From the NCBI GenBank assembly GCA_023846275.1, contig CM043874.1, forward strand, positions 26,013,630 through 26,077,629: DNA of 64,000 nucleotides. The letters run 5' to 3'. The notes beneath the pieces are model-generated. The model did not search any database. It was not told the origin of the DNA and saw only the letters and a list, made by a program, of their open reading frames with translations. A program made the translations under genes and the position numbers. Source of the stretch: Vanilla planifolia (lineage: Eukaryota > Streptophyta > Magnoliopsida > Asparagales > Orchidaceae). This document shows, piece after piece, positions 13,680 through 29,596 of the stretch (its first letter is position 1; each line of letters starts with the position of its first letter).

Positions 13680-15182
13680 CCATTTATGGACATCTAATAA
13701 TCCAAAGGTTGGCAAGGACAATTAATTATATATTAAGATTTTTATTCTATATTGAATTTACCAAGTGAAATTAAACCAATTCTTGATTTTTTTTGATAAA
13801 TACCCCCCACATATATGAATCTCATTAATATTGTGCATCACTTCCTTCAAAATTTCTTCAATTTTTTGACTGTTGGAGTCAATTGACTTGTTTAACATCA
13901 AGGATTCCATTGTAATCAAATTCATTTTTCATGTATGTTATATCGATTGCTCTACTATAAATTGTTGAATATGTAGGTCCACAATGATTTTATCAATAAT
14001 ATTTATTATGCATAATAAGAGCTATTTAATCACTTAAAACACATTGTATGAGTTCAATCTCTATGCAAACATAATGAAAAGAGAGCCAAAAAAATCATAT
14101 GAGCCATTTATATAAATTACTTGATTCCAGATAAACCATAAGGTTTGATACCACGTGTTGGGAGCAGTTTATCATATTGACTAAATAATTAAAGTCAACT
14201 TTATTATTACTTAATCTTAATTGAATCATCACTAGCTCTAATATTATTTATTAAGAAGTTTTCTCAAAATAAGGGCTCAGATTGAGTCTAATATATCATC
14301 TTATGAATATCTAATAATTCAAAATTTAAACTTTTAAATAAAAATCATATTAGTTATGCATTAAAACTTTATTACTACACATAACGTACAACATAAGACT
14401 AAACATATTTTCAATTGTGCTTAAACATTTCTTCTTTTAACCCCCATAGTCATGAGTATCATTTAAGTCTTTGCTCTAACTACAAATCCAAAAAATTACA
14501 AATGTTTGAAAATAGACTTTTAAATGTAAACATAATGAACATCAGTAATGTGTATTTTCAATTATTTTGAAATTTTACATAATCTTGAATTTTATGCCAA
14601 TTTATATCTTTCACTACATTTAAGAATGACGCATAACTATTATATTATAAATCTACCTCATCGCAAGGTAGACACCAGCTTAATGTTAAAAATATTAATT
14701 GCATACTCTTTCAAGTGATCAACTATCAAATTTAAGTAATGTTAATAGAATGGTTAGATGGTCAATTGGTATTATAAAAATAATAAACAAACTTTTTGAT
14801 AAAAAATTTCTTTAATGATTAAAGATTAGCTATTGTTAATTCATCTTAAAACTATTAGTGTTGGTTCAAGTATTTTATTAGTAAACAATAGATTATCAAT
14901 TGAGAGAGGGACTATTTAGTTCGATTAAAAATTGAATTTACTAACAAATATTTGTGCTTTTTTATCAAAATTTAAATCACGATTATGTTTTTTCTTTTTC
15001 GTGAAAATACATGGTTTATTAACTATTTTAGTATCTTAAGTAATATCTCCAATTAAATCAGATTGACCTATTATCAACAACCATGAAAGGCAAAGAGAAA
15101 ATTTCCACATGTGCCAAGCCGATATAACTTTCGAAATCAAACCATGTAAAAGTTCAATGATATGTAAAGTTTACAATAATAT
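13680..15182 (-). repeat. Downstream flank of the intact subtilase, matching 9600-11124
   Basis: This is the less decayed copy of the duplicated flank. On the minus strand near 14144-14163 it reads CCCAACACGTGGTATCAAA, which looks like an LTR end (CAACA) followed by a methionine-tRNA-type primer site (TGGTATCA). An old LTR was therefore probably already sitting 1 kb downstream of the gene before duplication. No open gene is present. Confidence 0.55.
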
Positions 15183-18040
<2,858 letters not shown>

Positions 18041-18101
18041 GATGAATTTTGGAAATACAAGTACTGGTATTATTCGAATTATTACGCACATAAAGTTATC
18101 C

Positions 18102-18108
18102 ATTTATA
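18102..18108 (-). promoter_or_regulatory. TATA box of the subtilase
   Basis: The minus strand reads CCTTATAAATGG, about 62 bases before the ATG at 18040. This spacing puts a start site near 18070 and a short 5' leader. It is the only good TATA-type element in the first 100 bases. Confidence 0.6.
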
Positions 18109-18178
18109 AGGGTTTTGGCAAATGGATACAAGAATAAAAGTGATGATCGGTCGCTTAAAACATTTTGAATAGTCATCC

Positions 18179-18676
18179 TTGACTAACATAGCCGTAACGT
18201 GACGCATGTGGGTTGCCATTATACAGAAATTGATCTAAATATTTCACGTATCAATGATCAAATACATGGCGTGCAAAACACTTGTTAACGGATGTGCCGT
18301 GTAATATGGAAGCGAAAAGCTACCAATATACTAAAAACATTGTAGTGACGGAAGCGAAATAAATTGTAGTAATGATTTAATAATAGCCAAATTGCCAAAT
18401 AAACGATCTGGCTTGTCCTTTTCACGTCAGATGGACAACTGGGTAAGTTGGTTACTTGAGTTATCGACTGACGTCAAACCGTTCGTCAACCATGTTAAGA
18501 AAGAAAAGGTTGATGATGCGGTGCACGTTACCAATACCATGTACTTACAAGTAAACACTTTACATGTAAATAGAAGTAGAAGCTACATATGAGATGCTTG
18601 TTGTGCTCTTCTATGCTTTAGTCCATACGAATCTAGGCAAATAAGGAGAAAAAAAAAAATGGTGAGTTGGTGACGT
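18179..18676. promoter_or_regulatory. Cluster of ACGT cores and W-box-like sites upstream of the subtilase
   Basis: Six ACGT cores lie at 18197, 18246, 18424, 18471, 18525 and 18673, including the palindrome TGACGTCA (18469-18476) and GACGTGGC (about 18672-18679), an ABRE/G-box-like form. TTGACT at 18179 is W-box-like. ACGT elements are bound by bZIP and TTGAC elements by WRKY factors in plants. Whether these sites work here is inference; some will be chance. Confidence 0.4.
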
Positions 18677-18699
18677 GGCAAGGATAGGAACGAAGGAGA

Positions 18700-20645
18700 T
18701 TGCCACCAATAAAGAAGGACGATTCTATATAAATAAAAATAGAATATTATATGAGGTATTTGATGTGTTTATTATGCATGGATGTGAATGGAATCAAGTA
18801 AAAAAGATAGGGAATTTAGTATGCCTAAACCCCGCATATAATCAAAAGAACTAGACACTACTAAGAGTGATCATCAGTGGAGTAACCAATATAATGAACT
18901 CTCTTTGGTATATTGTTAGTAAACTTATTTTTTATAAAAATGCTTTTCAAATGTATATTTTTAATCCAAAACACTAACATTAGGAGAACAAAAGACATTT
19001 TTATAAAAAGTGTTATAGATTATTTGTCATTTTGTTTTAGTGATCACTTTATTGAATATTTATTAACATATCTATCAATCATATAAATTTTTAATAATAC
19101 CTAATAATAATATTTTAAGATTTATTAATAAACAAAAACTTTAATAATATATATGGCACAGAACCTAAGTAGCAACTATAAGATATAATTAGTGTGTCAA
19201 GTGTTGATGTTTCTCCAAATTAGGCTCTTCCATGCACCAAAGACCATGTTTTTCATTATTCTTAGATAAAAAAAATGTCATTATGCGTTGGACAACGATA
19301 AGCTCTCTCTCTCTATATATATTAATTTAGCCAACTATGATAGAAAAACCTCTAATAGTTTTAAGTTTTAGAATTTCAATTTTTCTTTAAATGTTATGTC
19401 TCATTTTTTAAATTTAAGTTTCAATTCTTTTGATGGTTTTAACATTTTTGAGCTAGGACTCAATTTCAATTTTTATTTAAATTAATTATTTTTTATGATT
19501 ATTAAAATAAAAATAGCTATATGATGAAAAATTTAAGTTGTAAATAACGTTATCATTTTATATTAATTAAAATATTGTATAAAAATAATATTTTCCTATT
19601 CTAAGAACAAAATTGAGCATCTTTTTATTAAAGTAAAAAAATCTACCATATATGTTTTATAGTTTTTATTTAATTTTGCTAGAATATAAAAGGAAAGTTT
19701 AACTTCTATTTTTTATTTTACTTTTATAACCAAGAAAACATGAGGAAAACACTATGACGCAACACAATTATGACAAAATAATAAAATAAAATATTAAAAA
19801 TGAACTTAAATTTGTATTTCATATCGAAACCACAAACCATGATATAATTCTAGTGCAATTATATATTTTATGCTAAAGTGAATTATTTAAATTTATGATA
19901 ACTACTAAGATAGTATTTGTTTGATGTAATAAAGATGTTTAAACAATATTTTTCATTTTATATTTTTATGCGACACCATAGTTAGAAGAGAGTGAGGAGT
20001 GATTATCAAATCATATTTGTTAAATTAGTTGTGCAACAAAGAGATTTTCATAGGTTTCTATATTGAGAGGATATTAGAATGAATAATACTATATATGAAA
20101 CTAAAAAAAATTCTTTTGTGCTATATATGTAGAATCTTAACCTTAATATATCAAAAAACCTTGTATGGGACAAAGCAAAGAAGCCAATATGTAAGAAAGC
20201 AAAAAAGAGCTCTAAGTTAACTCCAGTCATGACATAATACATCAAAAATGTATTTCTCATATTATGATGCAGTTTAAGGAGTGTGATATTATTAAAGAGG
20301 GTTAAGAATAACTATAATCAATTGTCCCATAAGTTTAATCACCAGTGTAAGAAGAAGCTCATACCAAGCTCTTAAGTGGAGGGTAAATGGATGATAAGGT
20401 CACATCATAAATGAAAGAAAAGTTCTTAAGTTAATATATATGTATACAAGAAGGTATCTTTAAGAAGTCAAGCCATTGTTTAGATTAAAAACAATGAATC
20501 TAATATGGAATGATTAAAACAAACATTGCGTAAAATGCTATCCATATATATATGATGTTTTACATATTCAACTTCATGAGAGATTTTGTTTTTGTTTTTA
20601 AAAATGTTGTAAAAGCCCACTTCTAGCTTTATAGCATGTAGTTAA
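18700..20645. other. Gene-free AT-rich DNA upstream of the subtilase
   Basis: No domain, RNA gene or clear transposon terminus recognised. A short CT/AT dinucleotide run sits at about 19300-19322. Open frames here are short and without similarity I know. Confidence 0.4.
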
Positions 20646-20652
20646 GCAAAAT

Positions 20653-22080
20653 TGTAACATCTCAAAGCTATGTGGATAAATTCAATTTATAATTCTTAAA
20701 TTTTATTTCAATTTTTTTTCTTTATAAGCTTATTATTTGGTAATGATCATAATAAGTATGGTGTTGGATGAATTCCAAAACGAGAGAGGTAGTCATAAAA
20801 AAATTATTTAAAATATAAAAATAGTAAAATAATTATAAATTTAGATAAAAGAAAAGCATTTAAGGAATAATTAATTTTATAATTCTTTTTATAAAGTTTG
20901 GAAGTCAATTTAAATGAGAAATAAGAAAAATATAATTTCTAATAAGGTTTTAATCAAAAGGGTTAATTTAATATTTTAAATAAATAAATTATTAAAATAA
21001 TTTACTAAAAACCCCTCAAACCTCAAGCATAGGTTGTGGTGGAAACATATTCATCAAGTGAAGGGAGAATTGTGACTAAATCTTACATTAACTAGCAGAT
21101 AAAGGATAAAAGTGTGAATCTCATAAAAAGCCATATGTAGAAAGGATTTTTGTAAAAGAATCAAGCAGAAATTTGTTACAAAGTAAGGTATGGTTTTTTA
21201 TGGTTTTTAATTCAATACTTTGATCGATTTAATCAAATTTCTTGCTTTTTAAACATGCATTGTGTTACATAAGAGGCCTTGTTGAGGATTAATTCAACTT
21301 TAGTGAGTCAAGAATGCTAAGAAGAAGAATTGGAATAAGAATTAGAAGTCTTACATTTTGAAACTAATGTTTAGGTATGTATTAGATGGTCTAATCACAT
21401 AATTAAATGGTCCATAATTATTGGTTAAAAAATATTTTGTATTAGATAATGCTTAGATGGTATGATGACCAGTCTGATGAAGGATAGAACTATCTGTTAT
21501 GGGTATCAAACGTTTTGATAACTTTGAGGAAAATGGTTCATAATTTTTGTTAGATACCCAAAATGATGATCATATAATGACTATCAAATGATCCAATCGA
21601 AGAAATTGATGCTCTAATAAGGGCTTAAAGAGGAATCAATTGGGATCAGATGGTTTTATGTACTAACAAATAATTGGATTAGAGGGAAAATGATTAATTT
21701 CTAAGGGTAATCTAATCAAATACAAATAGACTTGTTAAAATGGAAAGGTTTGAGAATAATATGAGCATAGTACATAGAAGAAAATCCAATAAAATGTAAT
21801 TGTGCAAATTTCAAGAAAACTTGAAAAAGGGAATTAAAAGGAGTGACTACTCCTATTTAAGATAGGAATGCTATTCAAATAATTATTCCTTTTTTTGCTA
21901 ATTAATATAATATGAATATGCTCATTATATGTAATATGGATAGAAACTCATGATTAATCTATTTGTTTGGTTGAGCACATATTGGATGTATATTTCTATA
22001 TAATTACCCTCATGAATATAATAGTAAATTTCAAACTATTTATGATAAATCATGCATTATATGATTGCATAGGATAAAAG
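20653..22080 (+). repeat. Gypsy-type LTR remnant (TGTAACATCTCAAAG start)
   Basis: It begins TGTAACATCTCAAAG, like the solo LTR at 43311-44738, and shares with it repeated phrases of the type 'agatggtctgat' (21370-21660 and 43990-44330). The 3' edge is unclear. It lies upstream of a gag-like relic in the same orientation, so it may be that element's 5' LTR. No target-site copy was found for it. Confidence 0.45.
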
Positions 22081-22099
22081 AAAAAACATGATGGTAATA

Positions 22100-24200
22100 A
22101 AAATTGACAAACAAGATTCACATGGAACATAGATAATTACACAATGGTTACTATTCTTGTTATCCAAAAAAATGGTCTTCATATAAAAAAGCATATATGG
22201 AGTAAATATAAAAATATAAGGGGTATTGATATTATATGTTATTTATCAAAAAGAGTATATAGTGAAAAGGATATGGCTCATAAAGATGCACTTGATTATG
22301 AGAATAATATAATGGATGCTCCAAAAACTTGTATGTGATAAGCTTGATCATATGAAAATAAGAAAACATATGGATAACAAATGATCCTAAGTGAAATAAG
22401 GGACCATATGAAAATCAACTTAGATATTAAAAAAATAAATTGGTTCATAAAAGGTCAAAAAGCATTTTGTGAAATATTTTGGTTATTTATATTTATTTAA
22501 TGCATATTTATTCTATATTTTTTATAGAATGTGTTATATACCTTACATATTTCATGACCCTAAACTTATGCATTCTTATATATATATTTGATTAGATTTG
22601 TCATATTAAGAAAAAATGTGGCTTAACATATATTTTTGTTAACATTTCAAGTATGTGGATGCACATCATAGGATTAAAGGGTATAGTGAGAAAAGATAAA
22701 TACTTAGCATGTTTACTGTTTTTTATATTATATAAGTAGAATAATGTACTAGGATTTGAGATATTTGATCATTATAATAATGAGCAACTATGACAATAAA
22801 TTTATTATTATAGGCATTTGAAAAATAAGAAATTATCTAGGTTCATTTTATTATTTTTGCTATATTATCAAAATGAAAAAATGCTTTAAAATATTAGTTA
22901 TCTCTTACTTCTATAAACAAGATTGCTTCAATGTGACAATATGGGCATCACAATGTAATATCATTGAATGATGCATTAATGATTGTTAAATTTGATAATA
23001 AATGGAGTTAGATATTGTTACATATATCACATAATGATAGTAGAGTTTAGATATTATAATTGAAAACAAAATTCAAATAGGGTGCCAACTTATATAACAA
23101 AGTAAGATAAATACCTATCAGACAAAATTAACTTAGAAAGGTGATAACCTAGGCAATATGAGCTATGTAAACTATCATAGTAAGGAATGCAGTTACATAT
23201 ACAATTGTTACAATAAATAATTTTTGCAAATGCTAATTATATGTATATGTATGCAAAGTGAATGCATACATGCATGTTTTAAAAGCAAATGTGTGATAAA
23301 GTGGAACTTGAAGATCAAAGTCCTTGAAATAGAGAGGCTATTAGTAGTAAAGATAAAAAAAGTAAGAGAAACAACTTATTGTAACATTGGACTAGTTATA
23401 ACAATTTTTGGCAAGTTATGAATAGAGATTCTTTATATTAACAAAAGAAGTGATAAAATCTACTCATAGGATTAGGAAAAGCCAAGTTGTAAATAAAGCT
23501 AAAAGAGGAGATGAAAAAAAGAAAGGAATTTCCACTTCTAATTAACATAATTAAGTAAAAATATAAGACTTGTAGGTAGATGCATTGGATTAAAGGGAAA
23601 AGAATAAATGTGGTGCTTTGCATATCAAAGAAAGGTCATTTCATGAAGGAGTGTTAAAAAAAGATAAAGGAATGTAGTGTTAGGTCTCATTGTTCGTCAT
23701 TACTTGGAGGGACTGAAGTTAAGAATAAAGTTTTGTGGGATACTTATGGAGAATTAAGGATGAATGCTCAAAGAAAGGACAAAATAGGTGCTTTGTATGC
23801 TATACGATGGGCCATATTGCCAAAATCTATCCACAAATTGAAAATATAGCAATGGGTAGAAAAAGCCTCAGCAATGAGGCATCAATATCATCATATGTTA
23901 TTACAAATAATTTTCTTTTAAATATTAAAAGATTTAATTATTTAATATTTTATATATATCCATCAAATTGGCTAAAAGGTCATTATTTGAATTATATCTA
24001 CGAAGAAGGTTTTCCTTATAATTAAATTTCCTATAGATGAAGTGATAATAGATAAATGTATTTGACAAAATATGACACTAAATAAGAAGTCTATTGAGTT
24101 AAAAATGGTGGTTATGCACATTTAAAGGAATATAATGTGACTTTGGAAGGCTATTGTCTAGTATTTCATCTAGCCATTATCAACTATTAGGCAAAAGTGT
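22100..24200 (+). mobile_element. Decayed gag region with CCHC knuckle (gypsy-like)
   Basis: A Cys/His block CFVCYTMGHIAKIYP at about 23790-23835 resembles a retroelement zinc knuckle with the last Cys replaced by Tyr. About 170 bases earlier, CFAYQRKGHFMKEC (about 23612-23655) is a second decayed knuckle. Frames are broken. No reverse transcriptase of this element follows; at about 24.25 kb a different, copia-type element begins. The gypsy assignment is inference from the upstream LTR type. Confidence 0.4.
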
Positions 24201-24249
24201 AGATTTATAAAGGAAATACATTAAGTACACTCATATGCTTACATTAGAT

Positions 24250-27200
24250 ATGATCATGCAAGTGGAACATATGAGTCAAGTATGAAATGCAAAAATGGAA
24301 AAGTTGAACTTAAGAATTGAAAATTCAAAGAAAAAAAGCAATGAAAATTTTGAAAGTCTTATGAATAAAAAGGTTGAAACCAAATACGAGAAATGACAAG
24401 GTTAATATTAACTTGTCATTACTTATAATAAACTTATATGTAATTATTGCATGATTTCAAGTCACACTTCATATACATGTAGAATTAAAAGTAATATTCA
24501 TTCAAACTATCTTACTTATGCATAGGTAGTGAAGGCAAATAGTAGTTTAACTACTCTTAAATGTGTTATACCAAAAATAGTTTTGGTTCTTAAATCTAAC
24601 AATTGATTTGTGAGTGTAAGCATGTCCTCTTTTCAAGGACAAGGAGGACATGTGGTTGTTGGATAGTGGATACTCAAGACATGATAGGAAACATCAAGTT
24701 ATTCACCTAACTAAAGTGCTTATGATAGAGAAAATATATCAAGGGAATATGCATTATTAGAAATTTTATATTTTAATTACTAAAGTTTTATTTGTTCAAA
24801 ACTTAAAGTATAATTTACTTAATATTAGTCAATTTTGTGATAGAGGTTTTAGTATTTTTTTTATATTATTACATGTAAAATTAGTAAAAATAAAAATATA
24901 ATAATTATTATACCTAAAAAAACAATACATATTTACTTGATTTAAAAATCATAAATAATTCTCTAATAAAATATTTTGTATAGTTACTCAAATTTATGAT
25001 AAAAGATTTTGTTATGCTAATAAACATACATTAAGAAAAAGATTAAATATAACTTAGTAAGAGGTTTACCTGAATTAACTTTTGTAGATAATTTTGTTTG
25101 TGGATCATATAATTTAGGAAAAGCAACAAAAGTAAACTTTTAAACTAAGAAAGGTGTAACTTCTAAAAGGATTTTAAAGCTTATACACATAGACTTGTTT
25201 GGACCAACACATCCCATGAGCTTAGGAGATAAGAAATATGGATTAATTATAGTAGATGATTATTTTAGGTGTATATGAATTATTTTCTTAAGAAAAAAGA
25301 ATGAATCATGTAAATAATTTCAAATATTAATGATCAAATTACAAAATAAGCTAGGTCACAATTTAATTATCATTAGAAGTGATAGTTAAGGAGAATTTAC
25401 ACATGATGAATTCATTAAGTATTATAATAATAATAATAAATTTTTTAAAATATTTTTGGCACCTAAAACTCCATAACAAAATAATATAATAAAAAAATAT
25501 AATTTTATTAGATTTAACTAGAAGTATGCTGAATGAGTATAATACACCAAAATTCTTTTATACAAAATGTGTGCTTACAGTTTGTTATGTTTCAAATAGA
25601 ATAGTTTCTAAGATCATATTAAATAAATCATCATATGAATTAGTATTTGATAAAAAAATAAAAAATTATTCATTTATATGTATTTGATTGTAAATCTTAT
25701 ATTTTAAATAATAAAAAAGAGAATTAAGAAAATTTGATCTAAAATCAGATGAGAAAATTTACTTAGGATTTAATGGTAGAACTTATATAGTTTATAATAA
25801 AACTACTAATCAAGTAGAAGAATTTATATATATAAATTTTGATGAATCAATATCAATAAAATAAAATAATATAAACAAGGATGATGAATAAATAGAATTT
25901 AAAAAATTATGTCTAAGAGACTCAAGTGAGATAAACAAGGAAAAGAAAATAAAACTTAAACAACTTTGACATATAATAAGGATTATCTCAAAGATCAAGT
26001 AGTATATGAAATCATGAATCATGTTAGAATTAGATATTCTTATAATCAGTTTATTTTTGTACCAAATTTTGAACCAATCTTAATAGAAGAGGCCTTTAAT
26101 AATGAATTTTAGATAATAACCATGAATGAAGAATTAAATCAATTTGAAAAGAATTATATATGAGAGTTAACCCTTAGATCATTAGATAAAAATATAATTA
26201 AAACAAAATAAATTTTTAAAAATAAATTAGATGAAAATAAAAATGTAATTAAAAATAAAGTAAGATTGGTTGCAAAAGATTAAAGTCAAATTGAAGGTAT
26301 AGATATTGAAAAAACCTTTACACTCGTAGTAAGATTTGAGGCAATAAGAATTTTGTTAGCATATGATTGCTATAAGAATTTCAAACTATAACAAATGAAT
26401 GTTAAAATTTTTTTTTGGTTATATAAATGAAAAGGTTTATGTAGAACAATCCTCAAGATTTAAAATATGTGATAAAATATATCACATATACAAGTTAAAT
26501 AAAGTTTTATATAGACTTAAGTAAATACCTAGAGCATGGCATAATAAATTATGTAGTTTTTTTAGTTTCAAATGACTTCATAAGAGAAAAAAAATAGATA
26601 ACATATTATTTATTAAAAATAAATAAGATGATTAACTTATATGTCAAATATTGTAGATGACATAGTATTTAGGTTTAACAATAAATATTTATGTAAAAAC
26701 TTTTGGATCTAATGAAAAATAAATTTGAAATAAACTTAATAGGAGAGTTATCATTTTTCTAAGTCTTCAAGTTAAACAAACTTAAAACGAAATTTTCATA
26801 TCACAAACTAAATATACTTTAGAATTATTAAAGAAATATGATTTTACAAATGTTAAACTTAGAAACACACCTATGACTATTAATACATATTAAGATAAAG
26901 ATGAAAAAGAAAAACCAATAGACACTAAATGTATAAAGGTCCAATTAGTTTACTTTTATCTTACAACAAGTAGACCCGATATACTTTATAATGTTTGTAC
27001 ATATGCTCTATTTCAAGCATTTCTTAGAGAATCTTATTTAATAGCTGTAAAACACATATTTAGATATATATTTGGAACAAGTAAATTGGGACTTAGTATC
27101 CAAAAGAAAATCTAAATTTTTAATTAAGAGAATTCTCACATAAATATTTTTCTAAAAGTAGAATTGATAAAAAAAAAAAAGCACAAGTGGTACGTGTCAA

Positions 27201-27600
27201 TTTTTAAGAAATTCTTTAATTTCATTTAGTAGTAAGAAGCAAAACTATATTGCACTATTTACCATGGCATCATAATATAATTAGTTGTATAACATAAGTT
27301 TTGTAGATCAAACAACAACTAGGAGATTACAATATTATACTAGAACAAATTCTCATTTATTATGATAATTTAAGTATAATAAGTTTGAGCAAAAATATAA
27401 CTAATCATTCTAAAGCAAAATATATAGATATTAGATATTTTATAAGACAACACATTGACTCAACTATGTTCTATTAGAATATGTGCCTATTAATGATCAA
27501 TTGGTCAATATTTTTACAAAACCCTTAGATTGTGATCAATTTACAAAACTTAGATTGAGTTTAAGAGTATTAAATCTTTTAAAGTGATAACAAAAAAAGA
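24250..27600 (+). mobile_element. SIRE-like Ty1/copia element, decayed gag-pol
   Basis: Motifs follow copia order on the plus strand: a perfect CCHC knuckle CNYCMISSHTSYTC (about 24440); a protease site, LDSGYSRH (about 24663); integrase 'RILKLIHIDLFGPTHPMSLG' (about 25166-25225) and 'YGLIIVDDYF'; reverse transcriptase 'NKVRLVAKD.SQIEG' (about 26250-26300), 'LNKALYRLK.IPRAWHN' (about 26495-26550) and 'VDDIVF'; then 'TSRPDILYNV' (about 26970) and RNase H 'FLRNSLISFSSKKQNYIA'. It ends with 'YVPINDQLVNIFTKPLD' (about 27480) and a purine-rich tract near 27590. Stops and frameshifts throughout, so it is inactive. Some stops are G-to-A or C-to-T changes (for example TGG to TGA at 26161, CAA to TAA at 26522). 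LTRs were not delimited. Confidence 0.8.
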
Positions 27601-27604
27601 GAGA

Positions 27605-29590
27605 GAATAAATATTAAAATATCACAAAGCTTTTGTCTGATTCGCTTTTATCAAATTTTCTTAGCAATATTTTGCTTTATCTTAATGAGTAACATAACAT
27701 CAAGTGATGATGACCATCCAAATAAAACAAAACAAAGATTTATAAAGAACTCTCACACCACACTTTAATGAAATAAATTCTTATGATGAAGGGAGTTAAG
27801 TAAATTATGTTAATTAGTATGGTGGTATTGCTTACCCATATCACCTTATAAGATTGAGGTTATTATTTAACTTTCAACTTAATCTTGTTTATTACATTTT
27901 TACATACCACATTCATGTAATTTTAACTACATATAACCAATTTAAACTATTTTTCTCACATTTAAAATAAATATGAAAAATATTTATTATTTTTATATTT
28001 ATAACAGTATGAGAAGTGGTCCTAAAGCATCTTATAACCATTAATATAAGATTATCCGTCATATATCTACATCAATGTGCACATGTATAATCTCATTATC
28101 ATTATTAATCATTTTCTTAATCTCCAAAGTTATATTTTTTGATAAGCATTTATAAACATAATATCCTATCTAGATGCAAACACAAAACCTAATATGCCAA
28201 ATTAAAATATTTGCGATAAGTTTGATATTGATAGTTTCCTTTTATGATCTCAAACCATAAACATAGCAATATTACTATGTGGAACCTTAGTTCCATCATC
28301 TTTAAAATTTTTGTTACAACTACTCTTCCCTTGAATTGGTTGCTCTCATATTAAAACAAAGATTTAGGGCTTAAATTGAGCTACTATTAAACTATCAAGA
28401 TTTTAACATCATTCATGCCAAACAGATCTAAAGGAGGAATTGTTACAAATGCAAATCACATTACTAACACAAAAATTACTAACTTTGAAGGTATTTACAC
28501 CAGAATTTGAATTTTTTTTGTTATTAGTCTTCTTCTCTGATTCCCTTATTTTAATAGGTGCTCATACTTAGGGGTGAGAGGAATAAAATGAGCTAATGTA
28601 TATTGAGCTCAAATGATTAGGAGTTGACCCCTAAGGATTTATACTATAAAATTTCTAATGTGGATGCCACTTGGCTTAATTGACATATTCTAGAATGTGC
28701 AATAGTTATGATCATTTATTTACCAAATAACTATTGGTGAACAATTATAGCTATCTATTTAATGCAACACGCTAATGTGGGCCACAAACATGATGATATT
28801 CTTGTTCAAAAGCTTTATAATAAACACTCATAGTATAGTAAAGAAATTCTAACATCTCTTCATAGATATATTCCATAATATGTTATTTGATTTGAATTGT
28901 TCGATCAACATTTGATCTTATTTTTTATCATAATTTTTGTTCTCTTATATATTCATGACTACATTCATCAATGAAGTTGTTTATTATCTATGATTCTATA
29001 ATGCCAATTTTAAAACATTTTATTAATCAAATCCAATAACAATCATCAAACATTATAGATCTAGTTCAAATATTCTTAGATTATTCATAAGTTACTCTCA
29101 TTTAAGGTGTTTTTTGCATATAATTTGTTAATACAAAAAAGTTTGAAAGTGAGATTTAAAAATGAGTTTTTGAAAAACAAAATGCTAAATAAAAAGTTTT
29201 AACAACCAATACCTATCAAAATTTTAATGGTTTTCAATTAAAAAAGAAGTTTTTAAAAAATTAATTTGAAAATTGTTTTGCAAACAAAGTTGAAAGCCAA
29301 AATAAGAGGTTAACTCTAAAAATACTCATTTGCCAAACCATAATTATACGTTTGCACCTTGAAATGCCCACCTTATAATGGCAATTCTATAAGCAAAACT
29401 TTTATTTAAACATCTTCGCACAGTGAAAAAAAACATGCTTAAAAAGCGTTTAAGTTCCAAAGCTTAAAACAAAAATGGTATGACGTGGGGATTACAAGAA
29501 CGTTAGAAAGAACAACTAATTCTGTTGCAAAAGAAAATTACATCCAGAAAACAAAAGAACAAGAAAGAAAGAAGAAATAAGAGAATGCAA
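27605..29590. other. Gene-free DNA downstream of BUBR1
   Basis: This lies between the copia relic and the BUBR1 stop codon. The first few hundred bases below 29597 would be the BUBR1 3' untranslated region (T-rich on the minus strand). Nothing else was recognised; a 3' LTR of the copia element may lie near 27.6-28 kb. Confidence 0.35.
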
Positions 29591-29596
29591 AAAAAA

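Noticed and set aside
18392..18592. 66-residue open frame upstream of the subtilase
   Set aside because: No recognisable domain or homology; it overlaps the promoter region and is within chance length.
20048..20260. 70-residue frame rich in Phe and Leu
   Set aside because: Hydrophobic composition follows from AT bias; no motif or homologue recognised.
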